From contig JAFGIL010000072.1 in assembly GCA_016929635.1 (NCBI GenBank), forward strand, positions 31,622 through 95,621: a stretch of 64,000 bases of DNA. Direction: 5' to 3'. The translations under genes and the position numbers were made by a program. Origin of the DNA: Endomicrobiales bacterium (GTDB lineage: Bacteria > Elusimicrobiota > Endomicrobiia > Endomicrobiales > JAFGIL01). The notes beneath the pieces were generated by a model, which saw only the letters and a program-made list of their open reading frames with translations, was not told the DNA's origin and made no database searches. Below, piece after piece: positions 9,565 through 19,044 of the stretch. How positions within the stretch are numbered: position 1 is the first letter of the stretch; each line of letters opens with the position of its first letter.

Positions 9565-11661
9565 CTATTTACCCGCTAATCTATTTTCGGCTAACTTTAA
9601 ATATTTCTTCGCATCAGCATGTTCCGGATTTAGCTCTAAAACTATTTTGAGCTCTTCAACCACTTTGTTCCAGTTACTCATATGCCAATACAAAACAGCC
9701 AGATTAAAATGCGTTTGAACGCTCTCATAGTCCAACTGCAATGCTTTCTGATAAAAATCCATTGCCTTGTTTAAATCATTTTTCAACTCATAGATAGCAC
9801 CTAAATTTGTATAAACCTCGGTGTTTGGCCTTGATTTTAAATAGTACGCTTCCGCCATGTTCAACAATCCGTTTTTGTGATATAAGAATCCGACTGTTTG
9901 TGCCCATCTGCGAGATTTATCGTACGAAACAAGGCCTTTGAAGTACAAATCCGCATAAGGCATATCTTTTACAGTAAGGCAGTATTTACCCATCAGATGA
10001 AAATAGGAAAAAAGTAAATTCAGCGATCTTTTATCCATCTGGTTATAATCAGGGATTCTCAATGAATAAATATAAGGATATATATTCTTTTTTTCCGCCT
10101 CACTGTTGTCTACTTTGTATATCAAACCTTCCTGAAAACGCGGTATGTCAATCATCTGAGGTTCAAATGTAGCGTAATATACAGGCCTCCTGGTACCTTG
10201 AATAATAGCCGTCTCGATTTTTTCCCTTATTGCCAGCCTAGGTTTGCCCCATATACGGTAATAATCATCCCCGTAAATACTTCTTGATACTCCTGCATTG
10301 CAGTCAACAAAGCTTATATCAGGACGCTTTCTTTCAGACATATGCAGATAGGCAATTGCAAACTCCATCTCATCAGCCCTGTCGGAAAACATAATTGAGC
10401 CCTGCGGCAGAGTACGCAGGATGTTCTTTCCGTAATCATAAAATATAAACTCATTTCTATGATTCAAAGAGCCTATGTTCTGGAAAAATAAAACCACAGG
10501 AATAACAAAGACAAAATTTGAAACGTATTTAGGCAATTTCTTCAACGCTTTCGATATAATCAGGATAACAAAAATAAACGGCAAAAAGAAAAATCTTTTC
10601 AGGAGAGCACTGCTTGAAGGATCCAATGTAACATTAGCCAGGATTAAAAATCCGGGCCCTGTACCTATAAGTAGCAGCAGCAAAATCAAGCTAGATTGCT
10701 TCGTCACTTCGTTCCTCGCAATGACGGACTTTTTAATGTCATTGCGAGTCCCGCCAAGCGGGACGAAGCAATCTCTTTTCATTAAGTTATTCATTATCTC
10801 TTTTAAGCAAAACCACATCCCCAGAATAAAAAGAAGAATACCTGCCCAGGTAAAATTTTCCTTTATTACCTGCAGGAAAAAATAGAGTTTCTTTAATATA
10901 ACTGGAACCGACAGAGGAGGTGCACCCCCCTGTGCAAGAGCTATACTCCCGTAACGAAGCCTGGCTATCACCTGCCAGAACCTTTTTAATGTCTCGGGGT
11001 CTTCCCAGTCAAAAACAGGCTGTGATTTTGAACGTACATATAAAAATAGTGTTATTGAAAATCCAAGGATACTAAAAAGAACAATATTAGTTAAATGGTA
11101 TTTCCAATTACTTCTTAGTTCAACTTTATATTGACTTAAGAACCACCACAACAACCCCAACCCAAGCAATCCTAAAGTATAATGAGTAGTCAGTGAAATA
11201 AACAGCAGGTAGACAACAAGAATGTATTTATTTTTAATTGGTTTACTATAAATCAACCAGCAAATTATGCATCCCATAAAAGCAGCAAGTCCGTACACTT
11301 CCGTAGTATTAGCCATTGCCCATACAACATTGGAAAACGCATACATCAGACCGGCAGATAAGCTGATTAAAATGTTTTCGGTCATTTCAAGGATTACGCA
11401 AAAAAGAATAACACTGGCCAACGCTATGAAAACGCTTGAAAGCAAATTTATCCTGTATGCGTTATTCCCGAACGGAACTAATGTTACAAACATCTTTCCA
11501 ACAATACTGTACAAAGGGTATCCGGGAGAATGGGCTATGCCCAGCGTTGTACCCACACCTGCCAGCTCCCCTGAATCGTCACCTGTAATACAGGGAACCG
11601 CGGTAAACAAATAAACTGCAAAGGTCAGAAATAGAATTAGTACTGCTATGAATTTATTCAA
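9565..11661 (-). CDS. DUF2723 family protein with C-terminal TPRs, carrying an in-frame palindromic insertion
   Basis: ITGDDSGELAGVGTTLGIAHSPGYPLYSIVGKMF motif and TPRs. Start codon appears to be TTG. Contains the 10693..10774 palindrome. Confidence 0.75.
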   Translation of the reverse strand: MNKFIAVLILFLTFAVYLFTAVPCITGDDSGELAGVGTTLGIAHSPGYPLYSIVGKMFVTLVPFGNNAYRINLLSSVFIALASVILFCVILEMTENILISLSAGLMYAFSNVVWAMANTTEVYGLAAFMGCIICWLIYSKPIKNKYILVVYLLFISLTTHYTLGLLGLGLLWWFLSQYKVELRSNWKYHLTNIVLFSILGFSITLFLYVRSKSQPVFDWEDPETLKRFWQVIARLRYGSIALAQGGAPPLSVPVILKKLYFFLQVIKENFTWAGILLFILGMWFCLKEIMNNLMKRDCFVPLGGTRNDIKKSVIARNEVTKQSSLILLLLLIGTGPGFLILANVTLDPSSSALLKRFFFLPFIFVILIISKALKKLPKYVSNFVFVIPVVLFFQNIGSLNHRNEFIFYDYGKNILRTLPQGSIMFSDRADEMEFAIAYLHMSERKRPDISFVDCNAGVSRSIYGDDYYRIWGKPRLAIREKIETAIIQGTRRPVYYATFEPQMIDIPRFQEGLIYKVDNSEAEKKNIYPYIYSLRIPDYNQMDKRSLNLLFSYFHLMGKYCLTVKDMPYADLYFKGLVSYDKSRRWAQTVGFLYHKNGLLNMAEAYYLKSRPNTEVYTNLGAIYELKNDLNKAMDFYQKALQLDYESVQTHFNLAVLYWHMSNWNKVVEELKIVLELNPEHADAKKYLKLAENRLAGK
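10693..10774. repeat. Imperfect palindromic repeat element within a CDS
   Basis: AGATTGCTTCGTCACTTCGTTCCTCGCAATGACGG / TCATTGCGAGTCCCGCCAAGCGGGACGAAGCAATCT inverted repeat, translated in frame as roughly RDCFVPLGGTRNDIKKSVIARNEVTKQSS. Confidence 0.85.
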
Positions 11662-11701
11662 ATTAAAATACCTTTATCTCGCAAGGATATGTTTAAGAAT
11701 G

Positions 11702-11818
11702 TGTTACAATTGTAGTGTAGGCCTTTATGGCAGTAATAATGAAAAACTTTATCGATATAGTGATATAATATTTTTACGCCCACAAGGGGCTACACTACAA
11801 AAAACATTAATTGTAACA
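11702..11818. repeat. Intergenic inverted-repeat element, copy 1
   Basis: Outer arms TGTTACAATT/AATTGTAACA; inner arms TGTAGTGTAGGCCTTTATGG / CCCACAAGGGGCTACACTACA. Core shared with 39934..40013. Confidence 0.8.
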
Positions 11819-11866
11819 CAGCTTGAAATCCACCCCTGCAAAATCCCAAATGATTCTAGTTAAACA

Positions 11867-14800
11867 TCACTTTATTATTGCGAATTTGCCTGTTGCATTA
11901 TCTGCTTTATTGTCAGGGTTCACAATATAATATAAATAAACACCTGACGCTACTTTTTCATTATCTTCGTTTCGAGTATTCCAGAAATACGTGCCGTTTC
12001 CGCCGGTTTTATTGTATTCCTTGATTAATTCGCCTGCCAGGTTAAATATCTTTAACTGCACGTTCTCGGTAAGGTTTCTAAATACAACCCCTTCCCCAAA
12101 ATCAGATGCGCCATATAACCCATCTGTAGCGGGTTTATAAGGGTTCGGATAAACAAAAACATTATCCAGCTTATTTTCAGGAATCAAAGCACTTGCCAGC
12201 ATATACAAGGAAAAATGCGGAATTTCAACGGAAACAGTCTTATTAGTTCTATCCAGAGTATGTTCACCGGATACAAGAGTCCAGGTGCTGTCCTGCAGAG
12301 TAAATATCCTCAAGGATTCTACTTTGGATACAGGCAGAAAACCATCCACTAAACCGTCATTTTCACTGTCAATATATGGAATAGTCAAAATAAGGTTATC
12401 CTGGAAATCTGTGGTTATTGTAGAACCATAGAGATTATATAAATGTACTTCAATAATCGAGCTTTCAACCAATTTTATTCCTTGCAGGGTTAATTTCCTG
12501 TTCGCAGCTGTTATATCGGCACTTGTAACATCTTTCGGGGAGTTTTCTGCATCGGTGTTTATTATTATATAACCATCCTGGCTGATAGCTCCCTGTGGAA
12601 TCTGAATCCTAATATCTCCCAATACAGAATCATTTGCCGTCTGCTCCTGGGTGACAGTGGAAGTTGAAACCAGTAGTTGTATATCACTTGAGGGAGTCTC
12701 CGGCTTTCCGCTTACCGTAGCACTGCTGGATAAAACATTATCACCGTTGTAGCCGTATATCCCGTAGTAATAAAGCGTTGAATACCTGAGCCCTTCATCC
12801 TTGTAAGTTTCCGATGTCAGATTATGGCTTGAATCTACTATTGTCTCCCAATTAAGGCTATCCGAGGAACGGTCTATCCTGAACCTGCTGGCACCGTTTC
12901 CATTCCAGTCAAGCTGAATAGCGTGCATGCCGTCAGATAAAATTGAAGCGTTCGTTGGAGGATTAGTTAATGTGTATTTAGAAACGTTCCCTAACAAGAA
13001 TTCATCTGAAGCATTATATGATTTAAAATATCTTGTATATTGCGTGTTATTGTTCAAACCGGTTTCTATCCAGTAACTTGTATTAACTGATAGCTCTTTC
13101 AACAACTCATTGGCTGATGAATATATCCTGTATCCCAGAATACTTGAACCTGTGAACGTTCCTGTGGACCAATACCATTCTATCTCTGTTGTAGAAAGTG
13201 CCCTTCCCTCAAAAACAACTTCCAGGTTAAGCGCTCCATTTCCATAAATATTGTCTTTCCCGGAATCTCCAAGGTCTCTGGCCCTAATCATCATTGAATC
13301 TTCCAGCTGGTCTGCACTTAAGGAAGTATCTTCAGACAATAGAAGTGCGGCAGCGCCTGCAACATGGGGAGCAGCAGCAGAAGTACCGTAAAAAGCATCC
13401 GGGCGATAAGAATATGTTTCTACCCCGTCCGGTGCCGAAATATCCGGCTTGGTTCTTGAATCATGAGTCGGCCCCTGAGAACTAAAATACTCCTGCGGGC
13501 CCTCATTGTAATCGGTATATTTAACAGCTGCGACCGTAACAGTTCCCGTAGAATCAGCAGGCGTTGTGATACTCATAGGCTTGACCATATCACCGCTGTT
13601 TGTAATTGAAGCATTATAAAGAAATATTCTTATTTCCGAATCCTTTGTTGTAGAATATTCCTTAACCTTTATTTTATAAGTAGTTTGGCCCGGTGATGTT
13701 AACACGACTGCTTCACTGGGTTCATCGTTACTATCCTGTGTATCAATAGATTTACCTACTTCTATCAGGCTGCTGTTATAAACGTACAAATCATAATCCT
13801 CTGTTGAGGTCAAAGGGAATGCATCCCATGTCAAATAAATATAGAAAACCGTGCCTGCACTCGGAGTCGTTATCTCAAGCTCTTCGTCGCCAACAGAAAA
13901 CTCATGCCAGTTATCAGCATCAACATCCGTGAAAGTCCCTGTCCAGTGGCCTTGTGCCTGGTTGCCTGCTGACACAGTGAAAAATATGTCGTTTTCCCGA
14001 AAATCGTTTGCTGTATCGCATAATGAACCTCTGCCGTCGCAGAAATTTGCATTAAGCCAACCTAGAGACATTGTTGCAACATCTATGGAATTTGAGATGC
14101 AGTAATCCCTGGCACTCGCAAAATCACCGTCATCATCTATTTTTATCAGGTGCAGCTCTGCTTCGGGAGCTATATCGTAAACTATTTCCGCGCATCCGGT
14201 TCCATGAATATCTGTTGCATTAAAGCTGGTGTCCGAATAATTCACTGCTGTTACAACACCCGGCAAATCTCCGTTTATTTGGGCCAAATTGTAGTACAAA
14301 AACCCTGCATCGATAACGGCAACTTTAACGCCGCTTCCTTTATATCCGTTATCATGATAAAGATTTGCCTTAATTAAATCCTTACCTTCTGTTGTGTATG
14401 CCTGGGTAAATGCTTTTTTCGGCAGGTTTATGTAATCGACATAATTCTCCAGCTCTTTAGTCACTGCTTCCAGATATTTTACCGGTATCTTAGCTGATAT
14501 AATGTCCTTTGAGACTCTATATTCTACCCCATACTTGCCCAGCACCTTCAAATCAACGTTATCGCTGTTTTTGTCTTTCGGATAGATTATAACTTTAACT
14601 TTTTCCTCAACCTGAGGCACTTTTTTCATCGACATAAATTTAAGGCCCGTAGCCTTATCTTTCTTATACACCTCTATCAGCTCATCAAGGACGCTGTTTA
14701 AGTGCCTATATTTCTTTTTTCTTTTATTTTCTGCATTTAAGCTGGAAAATAACAGCAAAAGTACAAAAATTATTGGAATTATTGTAAATATTTTCTTCAA
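11867..14800 (-). CDS. Secreted S8 subtilisin-like serine protease with C-terminal FlgD-Ig/T9SS-type sorting-like domain
   Basis: Catalytic motifs VAVIDAGF (D), DIHGTGCAEIV (H), YGTSAAAPHVAGAAALL (S). C-terminus YPNPYKP...LKIFNLAGELIKEYNKTGGNGTYFWNTRNEDNEKVASGVYLYYI. Confidence 0.85.
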   Translation of the reverse strand: MKKIFTIIPIIFVLLLLFSSLNAENKRKKKYRHLNSVLDELIEVYKKDKATGLKFMSMKKVPQVEEKVKVIIYPKDKNSDNVDLKVLGKYGVEYRVSKDIISAKIPVKYLEAVTKELENYVDYINLPKKAFTQAYTTEGKDLIKANLYHDNGYKGSGVKVAVIDAGFLYYNLAQINGDLPGVVTAVNYSDTSFNATDIHGTGCAEIVYDIAPEAELHLIKIDDDGDFASARDYCISNSIDVATMSLGWLNANFCDGRGSLCDTANDFRENDIFFTVSAGNQAQGHWTGTFTDVDADNWHEFSVGDEELEITTPSAGTVFYIYLTWDAFPLTSTEDYDLYVYNSSLIEVGKSIDTQDSNDEPSEAVVLTSPGQTTYKIKVKEYSTTKDSEIRIFLYNASITNSGDMVKPMSITTPADSTGTVTVAAVKYTDYNEGPQEYFSSQGPTHDSRTKPDISAPDGVETYSYRPDAFYGTSAAAPHVAGAAALLLSEDTSLSADQLEDSMMIRARDLGDSGKDNIYGNGALNLEVVFEGRALSTTEIEWYWSTGTFTGSSILGYRIYSSANELLKELSVNTSYWIETGLNNNTQYTRYFKSYNASDEFLLGNVSKYTLTNPPTNASILSDGMHAIQLDWNGNGASRFRIDRSSDSLNWETIVDSSHNLTSETYKDEGLRYSTLYYYGIYGYNGDNVLSSSATVSGKPETPSSDIQLLVSTSTVTQEQTANDSVLGDIRIQIPQGAISQDGYIIINTDAENSPKDVTSADITAANRKLTLQGIKLVESSIIEVHLYNLYGSTITTDFQDNLILTIPYIDSENDGLVDGFLPVSKVESLRIFTLQDSTWTLVSGEHTLDRTNKTVSVEIPHFSLYMLASALIPENKLDNVFVYPNPYKPATDGLYGASDFGEGVVFRNLTENVQLKIFNLAGELIKEYNKTGGNGTYFWNTRNEDNEKVASGVYLYYIVNPDNKADNATGKFAIIK

Positions 14801-14802
14801 AG

Positions 14803-16899
14803 TTACCCCTTTCGTCCAATTTTTTCCTGTGCCTTCTGCAAATAGTATTTCGCACGGGCATCATCAGGTTTTATCTTCAAAATTATATTCAGATTTTTTA
14901 TTACTTCTTCCCAGTTTTCCTCTTTCCAATAGATAACAGCCAAATTAAAGTAAGCGTCCAGGTACTGCGGATTCACTTTCAGCGCCCTGTCATAATATTG
15001 TTTTGCTTTTTCAAGATTGTTTTCCTTCTCTTCTATCACGCCCATGTTGACATAAGAGGATATTTCATCCGGATATAACTCTATTATTTTATTATAAACG
15101 TCTTTTGCTTGGCTTAATAATCCCGCCTGAAAATATTTAAATGCATAATGTATTAATTCGTGCTTTAAATTTGTATTCAGCCATATTACTTCAGGCCAGC
15201 GTTTATGAGCATACTCCCAAAACTCTACTGATTCATCACTGTAATGATATGCTGCAAAATAAGGATAAACCGGAACAAGCGCCCTGCTCCTGTAATCGTA
15301 GTATTCCGCACCCCAGACGCTTCTTAGAGAATATACATGCCATGCGTTAATAGAATCATCCGGTTTATTTTTATCCGGATATATTGCCCTGTACAGCATA
15401 CCGTCAAGTGCAAGATTAATACCGGGCAATATATCTTTATTAAAAGTTGAATAGTACAAAGGTTTTTTGCCCAGGAATTCCTTTTCCACCTGATTTCGCC
15501 TTTTTTCCTTATCTTCCTTGCCTATCCTTCTAAAATCTTCTCCATAAATATTCTTAAATACAAGCCCGCCCCTGTCATGCAGCTCAATGTCTCTGCGGTG
15601 ATTTTCGGCAAAGCAGAGATATGCGGTACTGTAAAAGGTGTCATCCCCCCCATCCATAAAAAACACCGAGTTGGGTTTTAAAGTTCTTAGTATATTTCTA
15701 CCGTAATCATATGCAAGGTAATAGTCTCTCCAGTTTATCGTTGAAAACCTGCCTTTTATTGTAATTACTATAAATAACGAAAATATTGCCAGCAATACAA
15801 CTGACTTTACCTTGCTTTTTGCTATTGAAATAATCCAATCCAGGCTCCAAAAAACAGGGAATATCCAAAATAAATTAATAAGTATAAAAAACCTTTCCAG
15901 TATTCCTTCTGTCTGGCTGTCAAAAGGCATGTTTGCCAGTAAAATGAAACCCGGCCCTGCCAATAGCCATAATAAAAATATAGATCGGGATAACTTATAT
16001 TTTTCCTTTATACCGATAAACCAACCAGCTATACCCAAGAATACTCCCACTGCAGTGTATTGATGCATTAATATGTTAAATAACCGGGTAATTTGTTTTA
16101 TTATAATCGAAATGCTAAAACCCATTTTCTCACCGACAGTTAAAGAAAGGCTGCCGTAGTCAGCACGTGATATAACCCTCCAGATATTCCTGACTGTCTC
16201 CGGATTGCTCCAGTCAAGCGCAGGATTTTTATATGAACGAATAGGCAGGTAAGCATATATCGAAAATCCCAGCATAAAAAAGATTAATAACTTCAGCAAA
16301 TAACCGGCTGAATATAGTCTTTTTCTTATTATTTCCACTATTAACAAAGGCGTTAAGAAAATGAGCGTATGATGATTCCCAAATCCCAGCCCGAACAAAT
16401 AAGAAGCAAGAAGGTAATGTTCTTTATTAACTGATAATAAGATTAAGACTGCAAATAAAGTATTTAAAGTAAAGACTTCAGCACTTATAGAGGATCGCCA
16501 AAAAGCATCCGTGCAGGCGAATAATATCACAACCAAAGCTGCGCCTAAATGCTGGTGCCACCATATGACTGGCTTTTCGATGTCATTGCGAGCTGAAGGC
16601 GAAGCAATCTCATCATTGAATTTCCTATTCATTAAACCAATTAATAAATAATAAAGTATTAAAACAGAAAGCGAGGCCAAAACAGCACTCATTAAATTAA
16701 TCCTGAACGCAAAACTGCCCCATGGTATCAATATGGTCGCTAATTTCCCCATCAGGCAATACAGAGGATATGACGGGCTGTGAGGCAATCCGAGGATAAC
16801 GCTTGATGCACAGAATTCCCCGGAGTCACCTACTGTAATAGAAGGTGCAAGCGTGTAAAGATATAAAACAAATGTCGATAAAAATATTAGCATCTGCAT
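14803..16899 (-). CDS. DUF2723 family protein with C-terminal TPRs
   Basis: ITVGDSGEFCASSVILGLPHSPSYPLYCLMGKLA motif, polytopic, TPR C-terminus. Confidence 0.75.
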   Translation of the reverse strand: MQMLIFLSTFVLYLYTLAPSITVGDSGEFCASSVILGLPHSPSYPLYCLMGKLATILIPWGSFAFRINLMSAVLASLSVLILYYLLIGLMNRKFNDEIASPSARNDIEKPVIWWHQHLGAALVVILFACTDAFWRSSISAEVFTLNTLFAVLILLSVNKEHYLLASYLFGLGFGNHHTLIFLTPLLIVEIIRKRLYSAGYLLKLLIFFMLGFSIYAYLPIRSYKNPALDWSNPETVRNIWRVISRADYGSLSLTVGEKMGFSISIIIKQITRLFNILMHQYTAVGVFLGIAGWFIGIKEKYKLSRSIFLLWLLAGPGFILLANMPFDSQTEGILERFFILINLFWIFPVFWSLDWIISIAKSKVKSVVLLAIFSLFIVITIKGRFSTINWRDYYLAYDYGRNILRTLKPNSVFFMDGGDDTFYSTAYLCFAENHRRDIELHDRGGLVFKNIYGEDFRRIGKEDKEKRRNQVEKEFLGKKPLYYSTFNKDILPGINLALDGMLYRAIYPDKNKPDDSINAWHVYSLRSVWGAEYYDYRSRALVPVYPYFAAYHYSDESVEFWEYAHKRWPEVIWLNTNLKHELIHYAFKYFQAGLLSQAKDVYNKIIELYPDEISSYVNMGVIEEKENNLEKAKQYYDRALKVNPQYLDAYFNLAVIYWKEENWEEVIKNLNIILKIKPDDARAKYYLQKAQEKIGRKG
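16582..16610. repeat. Half-copy of the GTCATTGCGAG...GAAGCAATCT palindromic element inside a CDS
   Basis: GTCATTGCGAGCTGAAGGCGAAGCAATCT, in-frame peptide EIASPSARND. Related to one arm of 10693..10774. Confidence 0.7.
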
Positions 16900-19044
16900 T
16901 TACCACATACCGTTTCTTCTTCTATAGAACCATTCTCCCAGAAAACTTAAAATAATTAACACAAGCCAAAACGTATAATGCCACAATGGAATCTTCTCTG
17001 TTATTATCTTTGAATCAACTTTCTTTAACTTATCCAGTATTTCATCGATTGAAAACCCATCAGCACTAAAATACTCTCCCCCGGAACTTTTTGCTATTTT
17101 ATTTAACATTTGTTCATTTATATTTAAAAACATCTCTTCCTGAATCAGCGAAGGTTCAACATTCACTGTTTTTGTTTTCTTAACAATACTCCTCCCGTTG
17201 TTTTCTGCCAACAGCTGGAACCTGTACGTACCGGGTTTTTCAAAAGTCCCTTTCCCTGTCCATTCATTCCTTCCTTTGTTTGTAAGAGAAATGATGTACT
17301 TGTCGCCTTGAGGGTCATAAACACCCACTTTCAACTTTGATTTTTCCAAATCTTTCCCGTGTCTTGCATTTAACACGAAATCCTGCCCAGAATAATAATT
17401 CGGCCTGTCGAAGACAAGGTGCCATTTATCAGATTCTTCGGAACGGGAAACATACCGGATAACGTTTCTCCAGAATGTGTTATACAGCTCCGGAGTAGGA
17501 TTCTGCAATGCCCATCTCCAGGTTGTGTTTGAACCCAAAGCAACAACCCTCCCTTTTCCTTTTTCCCAGCAGGATAAAACCACCCAGTCGTTCCATGGGT
17601 GCTTTAACAGCGTTTCTGCTCCCTCTCTTTGAAGCAAAGCCTGGCAGCCGTCTAACTTTGGCATACCACGCCATAAACTGTCGTTTCTGGAGTTTTCATC
17701 GTTTAAATTCATGATATCATGCTTTATATCCGTAACTTTAACTTGAAACAATCCTCTGTCATAGCTATCCGATGGTTTATCAAGAACAACGGGCAGGATT
17801 TCCTCCACCGGAGTCCCTCCCCATCCGCCTTTCCCAAAGGCATTTTCTCCTGCTATCATTACGAAACCGCCGCCTTTGCTGATTACCCAATTCCTTATAT
17901 TTTTAAGATACTCATCCGTAAATCCGAATCGCCTATACGTAAAATTTTCCAGAATCATAACATCAAAATCATAAAGGTCCTGCGTAAATATTGTACTCAC
18001 AGGAAAAGGTATTAATGCCAGGTCATTATCCGGCACAAGGGTAATGTTTTCGGGATTCCTGAGTATTACAAAAGATACCAATTCAACCATAGGGTCATTT
18101 TTCAAGTGGTGCCTTAAGAAAGAATATTCCGGACCCGGCTGACCGCAAATGTACAATATCCTTAACTTTTCAAGGATAATATCCAAATCAAACCTTTTTC
18201 TGTTGTTTGCTTTAGTAACTTCTCCCGTACCGGGAACGACCTCAACCTCGTATTTAAACCTTCCGCTTATCTGCGGAGTATAATGCATAACCAGCTCAAT
18301 ATTTTCATTGTCTGTGTTAACATTAATGGTTCTGGTTGTCAGAATACCCGCTCCCGAATCGATCCTTTTAAGATTAACGGTTATTTTTTTATTTTTAAAA
18401 CCAACAGCTGATAGTTCAACAGCTATGTCTAAGGGTATATTTTTAAAGGCAAAATCACTAACCCTTATTGAGTTTATTGCAAGGTCCCTGATTTTTCTTT
18501 TTGAGCCTATGGCAACCGGAAATATAGGTACATTCAGATCTTTTATCCAATCTTCATGCAAGGCTTCTGAATTATGATTTCCATCTGACAGGAGCATTAT
18601 TCCTGTTAATTTCTCGCTGTTTTCCCTGCGTATCTCCCACAAGGACTGATACAAATCAGTGTAATTTTTACCTTCGGTCTCAATTATCCTTGACAGATTG
18701 CCGACCTCATTGGCATTAAACGCAAATGTATACTGTTTTAGTTTAAGCCTGTTCTTAAGTAGTTTTTCATTTTCCTTTATGAACTCCTGCGAAGGCTTTA
18801 TCCTGTCGGAAATATACATGCTTGATGAAACGTCCAATGCAACCGCAACTAACGGCTTTTTGTCTATCGAAAAATTCACCAGAACCGGCTGACAGAGCAA
18901 AAATACCATTAATATAAGCGTTAACATCCGCCAGATTACAACATTCCTTTTTTTCTGCAGGTTCCAGTACAACACAAGAAGAACGACGCTTGTTAACACA
19001 GCGAATGTAAACATCCAATCTAGTTTTGTAAACGTAAAAGTCAT
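16900..19044 (-). CDS. VWA-like / glutamine-amidotransferase-like membrane protein
   Basis: LVAVALDVSSSMYISDRIKPS (VWA MIDAS-type DxSxS), GATase1-like middle (NWVISKGGGFVMIAGENAFG), N- and C-terminal TM helices. Confidence 0.7.
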   Translation of the reverse strand: MTFTFTKLDWMFTFAVLTSVVLLVLYWNLQKKRNVVIWRMLTLILMVFLLCQPVLVNFSIDKKPLVAVALDVSSSMYISDRIKPSQEFIKENEKLLKNRLKLKQYTFAFNANEVGNLSRIIETEGKNYTDLYQSLWEIRRENSEKLTGIMLLSDGNHNSEALHEDWIKDLNVPIFPVAIGSKRKIRDLAINSIRVSDFAFKNIPLDIAVELSAVGFKNKKITVNLKRIDSGAGILTTRTINVNTDNENIELVMHYTPQISGRFKYEVEVVPGTGEVTKANNRKRFDLDIILEKLRILYICGQPGPEYSFLRHHLKNDPMVELVSFVILRNPENITLVPDNDLALIPFPVSTIFTQDLYDFDVMILENFTYRRFGFTDEYLKNIRNWVISKGGGFVMIAGENAFGKGGWGGTPVEEILPVVLDKPSDSYDRGLFQVKVTDIKHDIMNLNDENSRNDSLWRGMPKLDGCQALLQREGAETLLKHPWNDWVVLSCWEKGKGRVVALGSNTTWRWALQNPTPELYNTFWRNVIRYVSRSEESDKWHLVFDRPNYYSGQDFVLNARHGKDLEKSKLKVGVYDPQGDKYIISLTNKGRNEWTGKGTFEKPGTYRFQLLAENNGRSIVKKTKTVNVEPSLIQEEMFLNINEQMLNKIAKSSGGEYFSADGFSIDEILDKLKKVDSKIITEKIPLWHYTFWLVLIILSFLGEWFYRRRNGMW

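Noticed and set aside
10693-10774. CRISPR or transposon interpretation of the palindromic elements
   Set aside because: No regular repeat-spacer arrangement and no transposase ORF nearby; better described as small dispersed palindromes.
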